Source: Xanthomonas sp. Leaf148
GTDB lineage: Bacteria > Pseudomonadota > Gammaproteobacteria > Xanthomonadales > Xanthomonadaceae
DNA length: 64,000 nt
Direction of reading: 5' to 3'
Assembly (NCBI RefSeq): GCF_001423585.1
Contig: NZ_LMOP01000008.1
Coordinates: 318,950-382,949, forward strand
Shown: positions 53,561 to 62,603 of the stretch, in pieces
How the letters are laid out: the number at the start of each line of letters is the position of its first letter
Numbering within the stretch: position 1 is the stretch's first letter
Notes under the pieces: generated by a model
Seen by the model: only the letters and a program-made list of their open reading frames with translations
Told to the model about the DNA's origin: nothing
Database searches by the model: none
Made by a program: the position numbers and the translations under genes

Positions 53561-55447
53561 ATGAGCGATTGGTCCCTCGACCAAGCCCGCAAGACCTACT
53601 CGATCCCACACTGGGCCGATGGGTATTTCGATGTGAACGCCGCCGGACACATCGTGGTCACGCCTACCGTCGACGGCCCATCGGTGTCGCTGCCCGAAGT
53701 GGTGGACGCCGCGCGCGCGGCTGGCGCCAAGCTGCCGCTGCTGGTGCGCTTCCCCGACATCCTGGGCCAGCGCCTGGGCAAGCTGCAGGCGGCCTTTGCG
53801 CAGGCGCAAGCGGAGTGGGACTACGCCGGCGGCTACACTGCTGTGTACCCGATCAAGGTCAACCAGCACCGCGGCGTGGCCGGTACCCTGGCCAGCCATC
53901 ACGGAGACGGCTTCGGGCTGGAAGCGGGCAGCAAGCCGGAGCTGATGGCGGTGCTGGCGCTGTCGCGTCCGGGCGGGCTGATCGTCTGCAACGGCTACAA
54001 GGACCGCGAATACATCCGCCTGGCGCTGATCGGGCGCAAGCTCGGCCTGCAGACCTTCATCGTCATCGAAAAGCCCTCCGAGCTGAAGCTGGTGCTGGAA
54101 GAGGCGCGCGCGCTGGACGTCAAGCCAGGCCTCGGCGTGCGCATGCGGCTGGCGTCGCTGGGCGCGGGCAAGTGGCAGAACAGCGGTGGCGACAAGGCCA
54201 AGTTCGGGTTGTCGCCGCGTCAGGTGCTGGACCTGTGGAAGACGCTGCGCGACACCGAGTACGCCGATAGCCTGCAGTTGCTGCACTTCCATATGGGCTC
54301 GCAGATTTCCAACGTGCGCGACATCGCCAACGGCATGCGCGAGGCCACGCGTTATTTCGTGGAACTGTCGCGGCTGGGCGCCAAGATCAGCCATGTGGAT
54401 GTCGGCGGCGGTTTGGGCATCGACTACGAAGGCACGCGTTCGCGCAGCTATTGTTCGATCAATTACGGCCTGCATTCGTACGCCAGCAATATCGTGCAGC
54501 CGCTGGCCAGCGCTTGCGAAGAACACGGCCTGACCCCGCCGCGCATCGTCACCGAATGCGGCCGCGCAATGACCGCGCACCATGCGGTGCTGATCGCCAA
54601 CGTGTCCGAAGTGGAGCAGGCCCAGGAAGGCCGCGTGCCGGATGCGCACGACGACGAGCCGGCAGCGATTCGCCACCTGCGCGAGATCCATGACGAGCTC
54701 GATGTGCGCCCGGCGGTGGAACTGTTCCAGGAAGCCCAGCACTTCCACGCCGAAGGCTTGAGCGCCTACGCACTGGGCCAGATCGACCTGACCCACCGCG
54801 CACGTATCGACGACCTGTTCTATGCCATCGCGCATGGCGTGCGGGCGCGGCTAAGTTTCGATGAAAAGAGCCACCGCCCGGTGCTGGACGAGCTCAACGA
54901 GCGTCTGGTGGACAAGTACTTCGTCAACTTCAGCGTGTTCGAATCGATCCCGGACGTGTGGGCGATCGATCAGGTGTTTCCAATCGTGCCGATCGAACGC
55001 TTGAACGAAGCGCCGCAGCGGCGCGGCATCATCGCCGACATGACCTGCGATTCGGATGGCATGGTCAAGACCTATGTCGAGAACGAAAGCCTGGACAGCT
55101 CGATGCCGTTGCACGCATTGAATCCGGGCGAAAGCTACCGCATCGGGTTTTTTCTGGTCGGTGCCTACCAGGAAATCCTGGGTGATATCCATAACCTATT
55201 CGGTGATACCGATGCGGTGGAAGTGGCCGTGGACGGCGATGGCTATCGCATCGTGCAGCAGCGTCGCGGCGATACCACCGATGTGATGCTGGATTACGTG
55301 GGGTATCAGCTGGAGACGCTGCGCGCGACCTATGCCGAACGCATCGCTGCAGCGCAACTGCCGCCCGCGCGCGCACAGGAACTGCACGACGCCCTGGAGG
55401 CGGGCCTAACCGGCTATACCTATCTGTCCGATGAACCGTTGGGCTGA
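53561..55447 (+). CDS. speA: Biosynthetic arginine decarboxylase
   Basis: The 628-residue enzyme has a TIM-barrel PLP domain with PLP lysine Lys99 in YPIKVNQHRG, HFHMGSQI, the glycine-rich VGGGLGIDYEG phosphate loop and the ECGRAMTAHHA motif, then a C-terminal beta domain with RGIIADMTCDSDGM carrying the substrate-binding residues. It decarboxylates arginine to agmatine, the first step to putrescine in these bacteria. The ATG at 53561 is the start of homology. It faces speE divergently across a symmetrical promoter palindrome. Confidence 0.93.
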   Translation: MSDWSLDQARKTYSIPHWADGYFDVNAAGHIVVTPTVDGPSVSLPEVVDAARAAGAKLPLLVRFPDILGQRLGKLQAAFAQAQAEWDYAGGYTAVYPIKVNQHRGVAGTLASHHGDGFGLEAGSKPELMAVLALSRPGGLIVCNGYKDREYIRLALIGRKLGLQTFIVIEKPSELKLVLEEARALDVKPGLGVRMRLASLGAGKWQNSGGDKAKFGLSPRQVLDLWKTLRDTEYADSLQLLHFHMGSQISNVRDIANGMREATRYFVELSRLGAKISHVDVGGGLGIDYEGTRSRSYCSINYGLHSYASNIVQPLASACEEHGLTPPRIVTECGRAMTAHHAVLIANVSEVEQAQEGRVPDAHDDEPAAIRHLREIHDELDVRPAVELFQEAQHFHAEGLSAYALGQIDLTHRARIDDLFYAIAHGVRARLSFDEKSHRPVLDELNERLVDKYFVNFSVFESIPDVWAIDQVFPIVPIERLNEAPQRRGIIADMTCDSDGMVKTYVENESLDSSMPLHALNPGESYRIGFFLVGAYQEILGDIHNLFGDTDAVEVAVDGDGYRIVQQRRGDTTDVMLDYVGYQLETLRATYAERIAAAQLPPARAQELHDALEAGLTGYTYLSDEPLG

Positions 55448-56209
55448 TGCATGGCGCGCGCTGCAGGCCTTTACCGCAGCGCGCTGATCCTGTTTTCAAA
55501 CAATCCGCGTCGTGCGCTGCAGGCGTGGAAGCCCGCGCAGAGCACGTGGCGGCGGCACTGCCCAACAGCGCACTGCTGCGACCGGCATCCGCCGCGTCTC
55601 ACTCGATCCTGACCGCATAGCTGGCCGCCAGGCAGCCGTCCTTGCTGTCTTGATGGCGGCTAGGCGTAAGCCCGTACCAGGCAAGCTCAGCCGCACCATG
55701 GGCTGCGATCTGCGCAGCGCCACATCAGCAAAACGCAGCGACGCTGCGTGCCGATGACAAGCAGACGACGCTTGCGTGATCGTGCGACCACCGGCTGCGT
55801 TGCTGCAGAAAACACCGCGTTTCATGCAGTGATTTGCACAATACGCAGGCGCATCAACGCTGGCATGTGCACTGGTCTTATGCGTTGCGATCCTTAGAGG
55901 TGGCGCGAACGCCGCATCCCCTCCTTCGTTGCGCTCAAGTGATCTGCACGTCATGCGCCGCCGTTGCAGCTAGCGCGTGTTGCCAAATACCTGCTGTTTT
56001 ACGCAGTGATTCGCACGAAATGCAGGCGTATCAACGCTGGCGAGCGCACTGGTCTTATGCGCGGTGCTCGCTGCGAGTAACGCGATAAGCGCAGCGTCTG
56101 TTCGCTGCCGGGCGCAGAGCGTTGGCGCATTGGGTGCTGTATTCGCGGTGTTTTCTTCCAATGCGGATCGTTGTCGCATCGCATTTGCCTGCCGCTATGC
56201 ATCCAGAAC
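55448..56209. other. Intergenic region with a dispersed direct repeat
   Basis: Bases 55821-55884 and 55998-56061 are about 85 percent identical by eye over 64 bases (GCAGTGATTTGCAC, GCATCAACGCTGGC, GCACTGGTCTTATGCG), 177 bases apart. Short frames across the region lack ribosome sites. No gene was called. Confidence 0.55.
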
Positions 56210-56549
56210 ACTAGTTGAAATCACACTTCGGTTAAAAATTTTTGCACATCACATGCAATTCGTGATTTTTGCACGGTTCTGCCCGCGAACGAATTGTTAG
56301 TGTTCGTTTAACTTGTCGGGATACAAGTTGCTCTAATCAGACATCTGCACGTCGAAGTTTCGATTGTGCCTGTCGCCTCGTTGTGCGTGCCCATTGTGCG
56401 TTTCCACCGTGTATTGCCGGCATCTGCCGACAGTCGATGGTGCTTTCTATCTTGCGTTTTATTACTTAGGTGCTGATCCGGCGTCACTGTGACCGCAACG
56501 CGGCCAGGGTCCGCCGGGCGACCGCGCGCCACACAAAAGGATGCTTGCA
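56210..56549. promoter_or_regulatory. AT-rich leader of the synthetase operon with a 20-bp dyad
   Basis: This stretch is clearly poorer in G/C than its surroundings. It has a 7-bp dyad AACTTGT-N6-ACAAGTT at 56310-56329 and a doubled ATTTTTGCAC near 56238 and 56268. Both suggest regulator sites. The size and symmetry of the dyad recall LuxR-type boxes, but it does not match their consensus closely. Confidence 0.45.
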
Positions 56550-59500
56550 ATGCACGCCGATGTCGCCCCACTGTTTCCCTTGACCAGAGCGCAACGCGGC
56601 CTGTGGGTGGCCAGCAAGTTGCATACCGACAACACCTTGATGCTGTCGGAAGCACTGGAAATGTTTGGTCCGCTGGACCCTGCGCTATTGATCCGCGCCA
56701 CCCTGCAGCTGGCGCGCGAGTTCGACACGCTGCGGCTGTGCATCGTGGAGCACGATGGCGTGCCGCAGCAGGTGATCCTGCCCGAGTACACCGCGCCGGT
56801 TCCTTACTTCAACGTCAGCGAAGATCCCGCGCCGCGCAATGCCGCCGAGCACTGGGTGGACGAACAAATCCGTCAACCGGAAGACCTGGAGCATGGGCCG
56901 TTGTGGCATTGCGCGGTGTTCCGGCTCGGCGAAGATCACCATATGTGGGTGCAGTGCGTCAGCCATCTGGTGATGGACGGCTATTGCGCATCGATCATGA
57001 TGCAGCGCATGTCGGTGCTATATAACGCGTACGCCGCAGAGCTGGAGCCGGAACCTGCGCAGTACGGCAGCGCGTTGTCGCTGGTGGAGATGGAGCAGCA
57101 GTACCGCGCCTCCGACCGCTTCCAGCGCGATCGCGAGTACTGGATGCAGCAGCTGGCCGATCTGCCGCCGCCGGCAACCCTGGCACGCCCCGGCAATCAT
57201 CTGTCTACCGGGCTGTTGCGCGGCACCGGGCAGTTTTCGCCGCAGCAGGTGGTGCGTCTGCGCGCGATGGGTAAGCACTACGGCGCCAGCTTGCCGCAGA
57301 TGCTGATCTCGCTGATCGCCGCCTATTACTACCGCTGCACCGGTGCCGAAGATATGGTGCTGGCGATGCCGGTGACCGGCCGCATCAATGCGCGCTACCG
57401 GCAGACCCCCGGGCTGGTGGCCAATGTGATTTCGCTGCGCCTGAAGATGGACCCGCAGCAGCCGATCCATGCGTTGTTTGCACAGGTCGCGTCGGTGGTC
57501 AGGCATGCCTTGCGGCATCAGCAATATCGCTTCGAGGATGTACGTCGCGACATCGGCATGTTCGGTATCGACCAGAAGTTCGCACGCCTTGCCGTCAATA
57601 TCGAAGCCTTCGATTACGCTCTGCGGTTTGGCGAGGCGTATGCGATACCGCATAACCTGTGCAACGGCCCGGCCGACGATCTGACTATCTTCTGCTACGA
57701 GCGTGGCGACGGCGCGGCCCTGCGCTTCGATCTGGACGCCAATCCGGCGTTGTACGACAGCGACGAGCTGGCCGAACACTGCCGCCGTCTGACCCATCTG
57801 GCCGATGCCGTGCTGGCAAACCCGGAATGCGCGCTGGGCGAGGTGGACGTGCTGGGCGATGAAGAGCGCCACCGTTTGCTGCACACCTGGAATCACACCG
57901 CCGCGCCGTTGCCGGAAGCTGCCACGTTGTTGCACGGCATGTTGCAGCGGGCCGAGATGATGCCTGCGGCCGTTGTCGTGCAATACGACAACCGCACGCT
58001 GGATTACGCCACGCTGTGCGAGCTCGCCTCGCGGATCGCTGCGCAGTGGGTGGCCGATGGGGTGCGCCCCGGCGATGTGGTTGCGGTTGCATTGCCGCGC
58101 AGCGAGCATCTGCTGGTGGCCTTGCTGGCCATCATGTGGAGCGGCGCGGCCTATCTGCCGCTGGATCCGGAAAGCCCGGCGGCGCGCAATCGGCAGATGC
58201 TCAACGATTCCGGCGCCATTGCGCTGGTCTGCGAGCCGGCATTGTGCGAGCGCTATCTGCTCGGCGGCATGGTGTGGCTGGACCCGCGCCCGACGCATTT
58301 GCCAGCGGCGATCGCCCCGATGGCGACCCCGGATGGGACGGCGTATGTGCTGTACACCTCCGGCTCCACCGGCACGCCCAAGGGCGTGGAGATCAGCCAT
58401 CGCAACCTGTTCAATTTCCTGCATGCGATGGAACACGAGCTGGCGTTGCGTCCGCGCGACCGCGTGCTGGCGGTCACCACCATCACCTTCGATATCTCCG
58501 GGCTGGAGCTGTATCTGCCGTTGCTGGTGGGTGCCCGCGTGGTCATCGCACCGGCCGGCATCAGTCACGACCCGCGCGGTCTATCGCGCCTGATTGCCCA
58601 CGAGCAGATCAGTCTGGTGCAGGCCACGCCGTCGCTGTGGCGCATCCTGCTGGCCAATCAGGATCTGTCGCTGGATCGCATCCATGCGCTGGTCGGTGGT
58701 GAGGCGTTGGTGCCCGAGTTGGCGACGCAATTGCTGAGCCGGGTTGGGCGCCTGACCCAGTTGTACGGACCAACCGAAACCACTATCTGGTCGACCATCA
58801 TGCCGCTGCAGTTGGCCGATGCCACCGCACCGCCGATCGGCAGGCCGCTGCTCAATACGCGCGTTTACGTGCTGGATGCGCAGCGGCAACCCTTGCCGAC
58901 CGGTGCGGTCGGTGAGCTCTATATCGGCGGCGCGGGCGTGGCCAAGGGCTATCGCGGCAAGCGCCAACTCACCAGCGAGCGCTTCCTGCGCGACCCGTTT
59001 GCCAATGACGGCAGCAGCATGTACCGCACCGGCGACCGCGTGCGTCAGCGCCGTGACGGCTTGCTGGAATTCATCGGCCGCGCAGATGCGCAACTGAAGA
59101 TCCGCGGTCACCGCGTGGAGCCGGCGGAAATCGAAAATGCGCTGCTGCTGCATGCGCAGGTGGCACAGGTAGCGGTGGTTGCACACAGCGATGGCGACAA
59201 CACCGTGCAGCTGCTCGCCTACGTCGTGGGCAAGCATGGCAACACGCCGTCGAGCGAATTGCTGCGCGCCCATTTGCAGCAGCGTTTGCCGGCGGCGATG
59301 ATTCCGAGCCTGTGGATGCCATTGCCGGCGTTGCCGCTGACAGCCAATGGCAAGCTGGATCGCCGCGCATTGCCTGCACCGGGCGCGTTGCCCAAGCTTG
59401 CGCATGTGGCGCCGCGCGACGCACTCGAGCAGCAGCTTGCAGCCCTGTTGCAGGAAGTGCTGGGCATCGAGGTGGTGGGGGTGGACGATAATTTCTTCGA

Positions 59501-60530
59501 GCTCGGTGGCGACTCGCTGCGTGCGGCAGAAATGGCGGCACGTTTCCCGCAACTGTTCGGCGTCGACCTGCCCTTGGGCGCGCTGTTCCATGCGCCGACG
59601 ATTGCCGGTCTGTCCGAAGTGATCAAACGCAGCGCGCAGACAACGAACGACCCGCTGAGCGTGCTGTTGCCGCTGCGTGCCGGCAGCGCGGGTGCCACGC
59701 CGTTGTTCTGCATCCATCCGGTCATCGGCCTGGGCTGGTCGTATCTCACCTTGCTTGGCCAGCTCGATCCGCAGTGGCCGGTGTACGTGTTGCAGTCGCC
59801 GAGATTGAGCGACTCGCAGCATCGTTCGGAAAGCATCGAAGCGATCGCCCGCGACTACCTGGCGCGTCTGCGCAGCGTGCAGCCGCATGGCCCGTACCGC
59901 TTGATGGGCTGGTCGTTGGGTGGCTTGATCGCGCACGCCATCGCCGCCGAGCTGCACGACCTTGGCGAACAGGTCGAACTGCTGGCGATGCTCGACAGCT
60001 ATCCGCACCTGGAGCAGGCCGCTGCCTTGCCCGAAGCGGAAAACGTGCGCGCATCGGTGCATGCGCTGGGGCTGACACTGGCGCACGACCAAGCGATGCC
60101 GACCACGGTGGCGCAGCTGGCCAGCCTGTTGTGCGATCACTACGGACTGAACGATGTACCGGCGGTGCGTCAATTGCTGGAGCAACGCCCCACGCTGCTG
60201 GACGACCTGGGCGCGGTGACCCAGCATCACCTGCATCTGGCGCGACGCCACCGTCCCCGCGCATTGAATCAGGATGTGCTGTTTGTCGAAGCAGCCGTGC
60301 GGATGAGTTCCGGTGGGGACGATGCGCAGTGGGTGGATTACCGGCCGCAGGCATGGCGCCCCTTTGTGCGCACGCTGCACCTGCACGCCCTGGACAGCGA
60401 CCACCACTCGATGCTGTCGGCCGCGCACTCGGCAACGCTGTGTGCACTGCTGCACGATGCCAGCGCACAGGTATCGCATCGCAATACCCGCATCGCCAGT
60501 GCCAACGACGGGGTGACCGAATATGCTTGA
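56550..60530 (+). CDS. Unimodular non-ribosomal peptide synthetase (C-A-T-TE), predicted glycine
   Basis: The 1326-residue enzyme has one module. The condensation domain (residues about 10-430) has SHLVMDG, where the catalytic His of HHxxxDG is kept and the first His is Ser. The adenylation domain (445-945) has YTSGSTGTPKG, the YGPTETT loop and the NGK lysine. The thiolation domain (950-1030) has ELGGDSLRAAE with the phosphopantetheine Ser. The thioesterase (1045-1315) has GWSLGG and a late DHHSML. Aligned by eye to GrsA, the ten specificity residues read DILQVGLIWK, close to the known glycine code. The ATG at 56550 has AAAAGG 9 nt upstream. The layout equals SwrW of serrawettin W1 synthesis. 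Its stop overlaps the glycosyltransferase start. Confidence 0.9.
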   Translation: MHADVAPLFPLTRAQRGLWVASKLHTDNTLMLSEALEMFGPLDPALLIRATLQLAREFDTLRLCIVEHDGVPQQVILPEYTAPVPYFNVSEDPAPRNAAEHWVDEQIRQPEDLEHGPLWHCAVFRLGEDHHMWVQCVSHLVMDGYCASIMMQRMSVLYNAYAAELEPEPAQYGSALSLVEMEQQYRASDRFQRDREYWMQQLADLPPPATLARPGNHLSTGLLRGTGQFSPQQVVRLRAMGKHYGASLPQMLISLIAAYYYRCTGAEDMVLAMPVTGRINARYRQTPGLVANVISLRLKMDPQQPIHALFAQVASVVRHALRHQQYRFEDVRRDIGMFGIDQKFARLAVNIEAFDYALRFGEAYAIPHNLCNGPADDLTIFCYERGDGAALRFDLDANPALYDSDELAEHCRRLTHLADAVLANPECALGEVDVLGDEERHRLLHTWNHTAAPLPEAATLLHGMLQRAEMMPAAVVVQYDNRTLDYATLCELASRIAAQWVADGVRPGDVVAVALPRSEHLLVALLAIMWSGAAYLPLDPESPAARNRQMLNDSGAIALVCEPALCERYLLGGMVWLDPRPTHLPAAIAPMATPDGTAYVLYTSGSTGTPKGVEISHRNLFNFLHAMEHELALRPRDRVLAVTTITFDISGLELYLPLLVGARVVIAPAGISHDPRGLSRLIAHEQISLVQATPSLWRILLANQDLSLDRIHALVGGEALVPELATQLLSRVGRLTQLYGPTETTIWSTIMPLQLADATAPPIGRPLLNTRVYVLDAQRQPLPTGAVGELYIGGAGVAKGYRGKRQLTSERFLRDPFANDGSSMYRTGDRVRQRRDGLLEFIGRADAQLKIRGHRVEPAEIENALLLHAQVAQVAVVAHSDGDNTVQLLAYVVGKHGNTPSSELLRAHLQQRLPAAMIPSLWMPLPALPLTANGKLDRRALPAPGALPKLAHVAPRDALEQQLAALLQEVLGIEVVGVDDNFFELGGDSLRAAEMAARFPQLFGVDLPLGALFHAPTIAGLSEVIKRSAQTTNDPLSVLLPLRAGSAGATPLFCIHPVIGLGWSYLTLLGQLDPQWPVYVLQSPRLSDSQHRSESIEAIARDYLARLRSVQPHGPYRLMGWSLGGLIAHAIAAELHDLGEQVELLAMLDSYPHLEQAAALPEAENVRASVHALGLTLAHDQAMPTTVAQLASLLCDHYGLNDVPAVRQLLEQRPTLLDDLGAVTQHHLHLARRHRPRALNQDVLFVEAAVRMSSGGDDAQWVDYRPQAWRPFVRTLHLHALDSDHHSMLSAAHSATLCALLHDASAQVSHRNTRIASANDGVTEYA

Positions 60531-61854
60531 GTCTCTTGCATCCGCTGCAGCCAACCGCCCGATCGTGATCGCCACCCTGGGCACGCACGGCGATGTGCGC
60601 CCGATCATCGCGCTGGGACGCGGTTTGCAGCAGCGCGGTTACACGGTGCGGGTACTGACCAGTAGCAACTTCGAAGCGCTGATTCGCGCCAACGGTCTGG
60701 AGTTTTTCCCGCTCAGCGGCGACCACCAGAAATTGCTGCAAGGCAACCCAGATGTCGCAGAAATGCGCGGCGGCTGGCGTGGCATCTGGGGCACCTTGCG
60801 CGCGCAGCTGCTGAGCTGGGCACCCGATTGGGCAGCGCAGGGCAGTGCGGCGTGCGCCGATGCCGGCTTGATCCTGGGCGTCGGCAGCGCAAGTTTTCTG
60901 GCGCATAGCCTGGGCCAGGCCTTTGGGCTGCCGGTGTGCTTCGCGCAACTGCAACCGCTCACCGCCTCGCGCCATCTGCCGTTGATGATGATGCCCAATG
61001 TGCGTCTGCCCGGGCGGGTGAATGTAGCCCTGCACCACGCGGTGCGGTTTGCCGGCTGGCAATTCATGCGCCCGGCGCTCAACGACATCGTGCGTCCGGC
61101 GCTGGGGCTGCCGGCGTATCCGTGGCGCGGTCCGGACCGCACCGCGATACGTGTGATCTACGGCTACAGCGCGCAGCTGTGCCCACGTCCGCCGGACTGG
61201 CCGCAACGCGCGCAGATCTGCGGATTCTGGCAACTGCCGCAGCCGCAGTGGCAACCGCCGGCCGCGTTGCAGGCGTTTCTGCAGGCCGGGCCGCCGCCGC
61301 TGTATATCGGCTTCGGTAGCATGCCCAGCAGCGATGCGATGCAGCTCACCGCTACGGTCAAGGCTGCCGTGCGCCTGACCGGTCAACGCGCATTGCTGGC
61401 CAGTGGCTGGGGCGGGCTGGCGGCCACCGACACCGCGGCTGCGGATGACGCCGAGCGCTTCTTCCATCTGGAACAGGCGCCGCACGATTGGTTGTTTCCT
61501 CGCGTGACGGCGGCCGTGCATCACGGCGGCGCCGGCACCACCGGCGCGGCGCTGACGGCGGGGATTCCGTCGGTGGTGTTGCCGTTCGGCTACGACCAAC
61601 CGTTCTGGGCGTATTGCATGGCCGGCCGTGGCGTGGCGCCGCCAGCGCTGGCGCGTGTCGGCTTGCAACCGGAGACGCTGGCCGAGGCCCTGCGCCAGGC
61701 CAGCACGCCGACCATGCGCGCGGCGGCACGCGCGCTGGGCCAGCGCATTCGCGACGAAGACGGCGTGCGCAACGCGGTCGATCAACTGGAAGCCTGGGGG
61801 CTGTTGAACGCGGCAGCGCCAGTGACACGGATTGCGCAGGCGGCGATGGCCTGA
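60523..61854 (+). CDS. Glycosyltransferase of UGT/GT28-like type
   Basis: The 443-residue protein has the N-terminal acceptor domain mark VIATLGTHGDVRPIIALGRG near residue 15 and the C-terminal nucleotide-sugar site AAVHHGGAGTTGAALTAGIP with LPFGYDQPFW. This resembles RhlB and macrolide or sterol glycosyltransferases that sugar hydrophobic acceptors. The start ATG lies 8 bases inside the synthetase gene, so both proteins are co-translated. It probably glycosylates the synthetase product. The donor sugar is unknown. Confidence 0.87.
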   Translation: MLESLASAAANRPIVIATLGTHGDVRPIIALGRGLQQRGYTVRVLTSSNFEALIRANGLEFFPLSGDHQKLLQGNPDVAEMRGGWRGIWGTLRAQLLSWAPDWAAQGSAACADAGLILGVGSASFLAHSLGQAFGLPVCFAQLQPLTASRHLPLMMMPNVRLPGRVNVALHHAVRFAGWQFMRPALNDIVRPALGLPAYPWRGPDRTAIRVIYGYSAQLCPRPPDWPQRAQICGFWQLPQPQWQPPAALQAFLQAGPPPLYIGFGSMPSSDAMQLTATVKAAVRLTGQRALLASGWGGLAATDTAAADDAERFFHLEQAPHDWLFPRVTAAVHHGGAGTTGAALTAGIPSVVLPFGYDQPFWAYCMAGRGVAPPALARVGLQPETLAEALRQASTPTMRAAARALGQRIRDEDGVRNAVDQLEAWGLLNAAAPVTRIAQAAMA

Positions 61855-61927
61855 GGCCGAGAGTGCTGCATCGGCGTCAAGCCGTGCATCGTGTTCGCCG
61901 ACAGGGGAGCACGATGCGCCAGCAGGA

Positions 61928-62072
61928 TAAGCGCGGCGAACAAACCAATTGGGTTCGCCGTCAGGCGGGCACGGCGAGTCCTCGTTGCGGCATGTGCCAC
62001 TCGTACACGCTGGTTTTGAGCGGGCCGTGCACATCGCCTGACGATTGCTCGCTCTGTGTCGTTAACCGCTCC
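61928..62072. repeat. Degenerate MITE-like element
   Basis: The ends TAAGCGCGGCGAACAAA and GTGTCGTTAACCGCTCC and interior parts GTCAGGCGGGCACGG, TTGCGGCATGTGCCAC and CGCCTGACGATTGCTCGC place this with the same family, with more changes. It lies just beyond the glycosyltransferase gene. Confidence 0.6.
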
Positions 62073-62185
62073 ACATCGCCGGCGTGATGCAACTGGGTGG
62101 CAGGCAGTGCGTTGAACGCAAGGCTGCCATCGGCCCGCGTCAGCCGCAGCGTCCAACCACATCGCCGCCGCATGGCGATGCGCCT

Positions 62186-62382
62186 TTCGCCAAGCGTGCA
62201 AGTGCAGCAACACGCCGTGACGTCAGCGCAACGTTGCCAACCGTACCGATCGCGCGCTACCACGCGGTTGTGTCTGTGTACGTTCGCCAAGCCGCGCAAG
62301 TGCAGCAACACGCCGTGACGTCAGGGCAACGTTGCCAACCGCACCGATCGCGCGCTACCACGCGGTTGTGTCTGTGTCCGTT
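62186..62382. repeat. Tandem duplication of about 98 bp
   Basis: Two consecutive near-identical units (62186-62283 and 62283-62382) read TTCGCCAAGC, AGTGCAGCAACACGCCGTGA, CAACGTTGCCAACCG, and ACCACGCGGTTGTGTCTGTG. Differences are few. No gene was recognised. Flanking sequence to 62603 is unassigned. Confidence 0.85.
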
Positions 62383-62603
62383 GGTCGCAGCGATCGCCTG
62401 CCGTTGAGTACGGTGTCTGTCACCTGACTGCCGCGACGCCTTGCATGCCCATGCTTGCCTCCGGTGCGTGAGGCAGCACTTATTGGGTTGTCACCTTCGG
62501 TCTTGCCTACCCGCAGCGCCGCCGGCCACGCACACCTTGCGCAACCTACGCATGGGTGTGTGTCATGCGGCACAATCGGTCTTTCTCATTGCCGATCGCC
62601 CAC

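Noticed and set aside
56310..56329. True lux box
   Set aside because: Symmetry and length fit, but the inner bases differ from the lux consensus and no luxR gene is in the window; listed only as a dyad.
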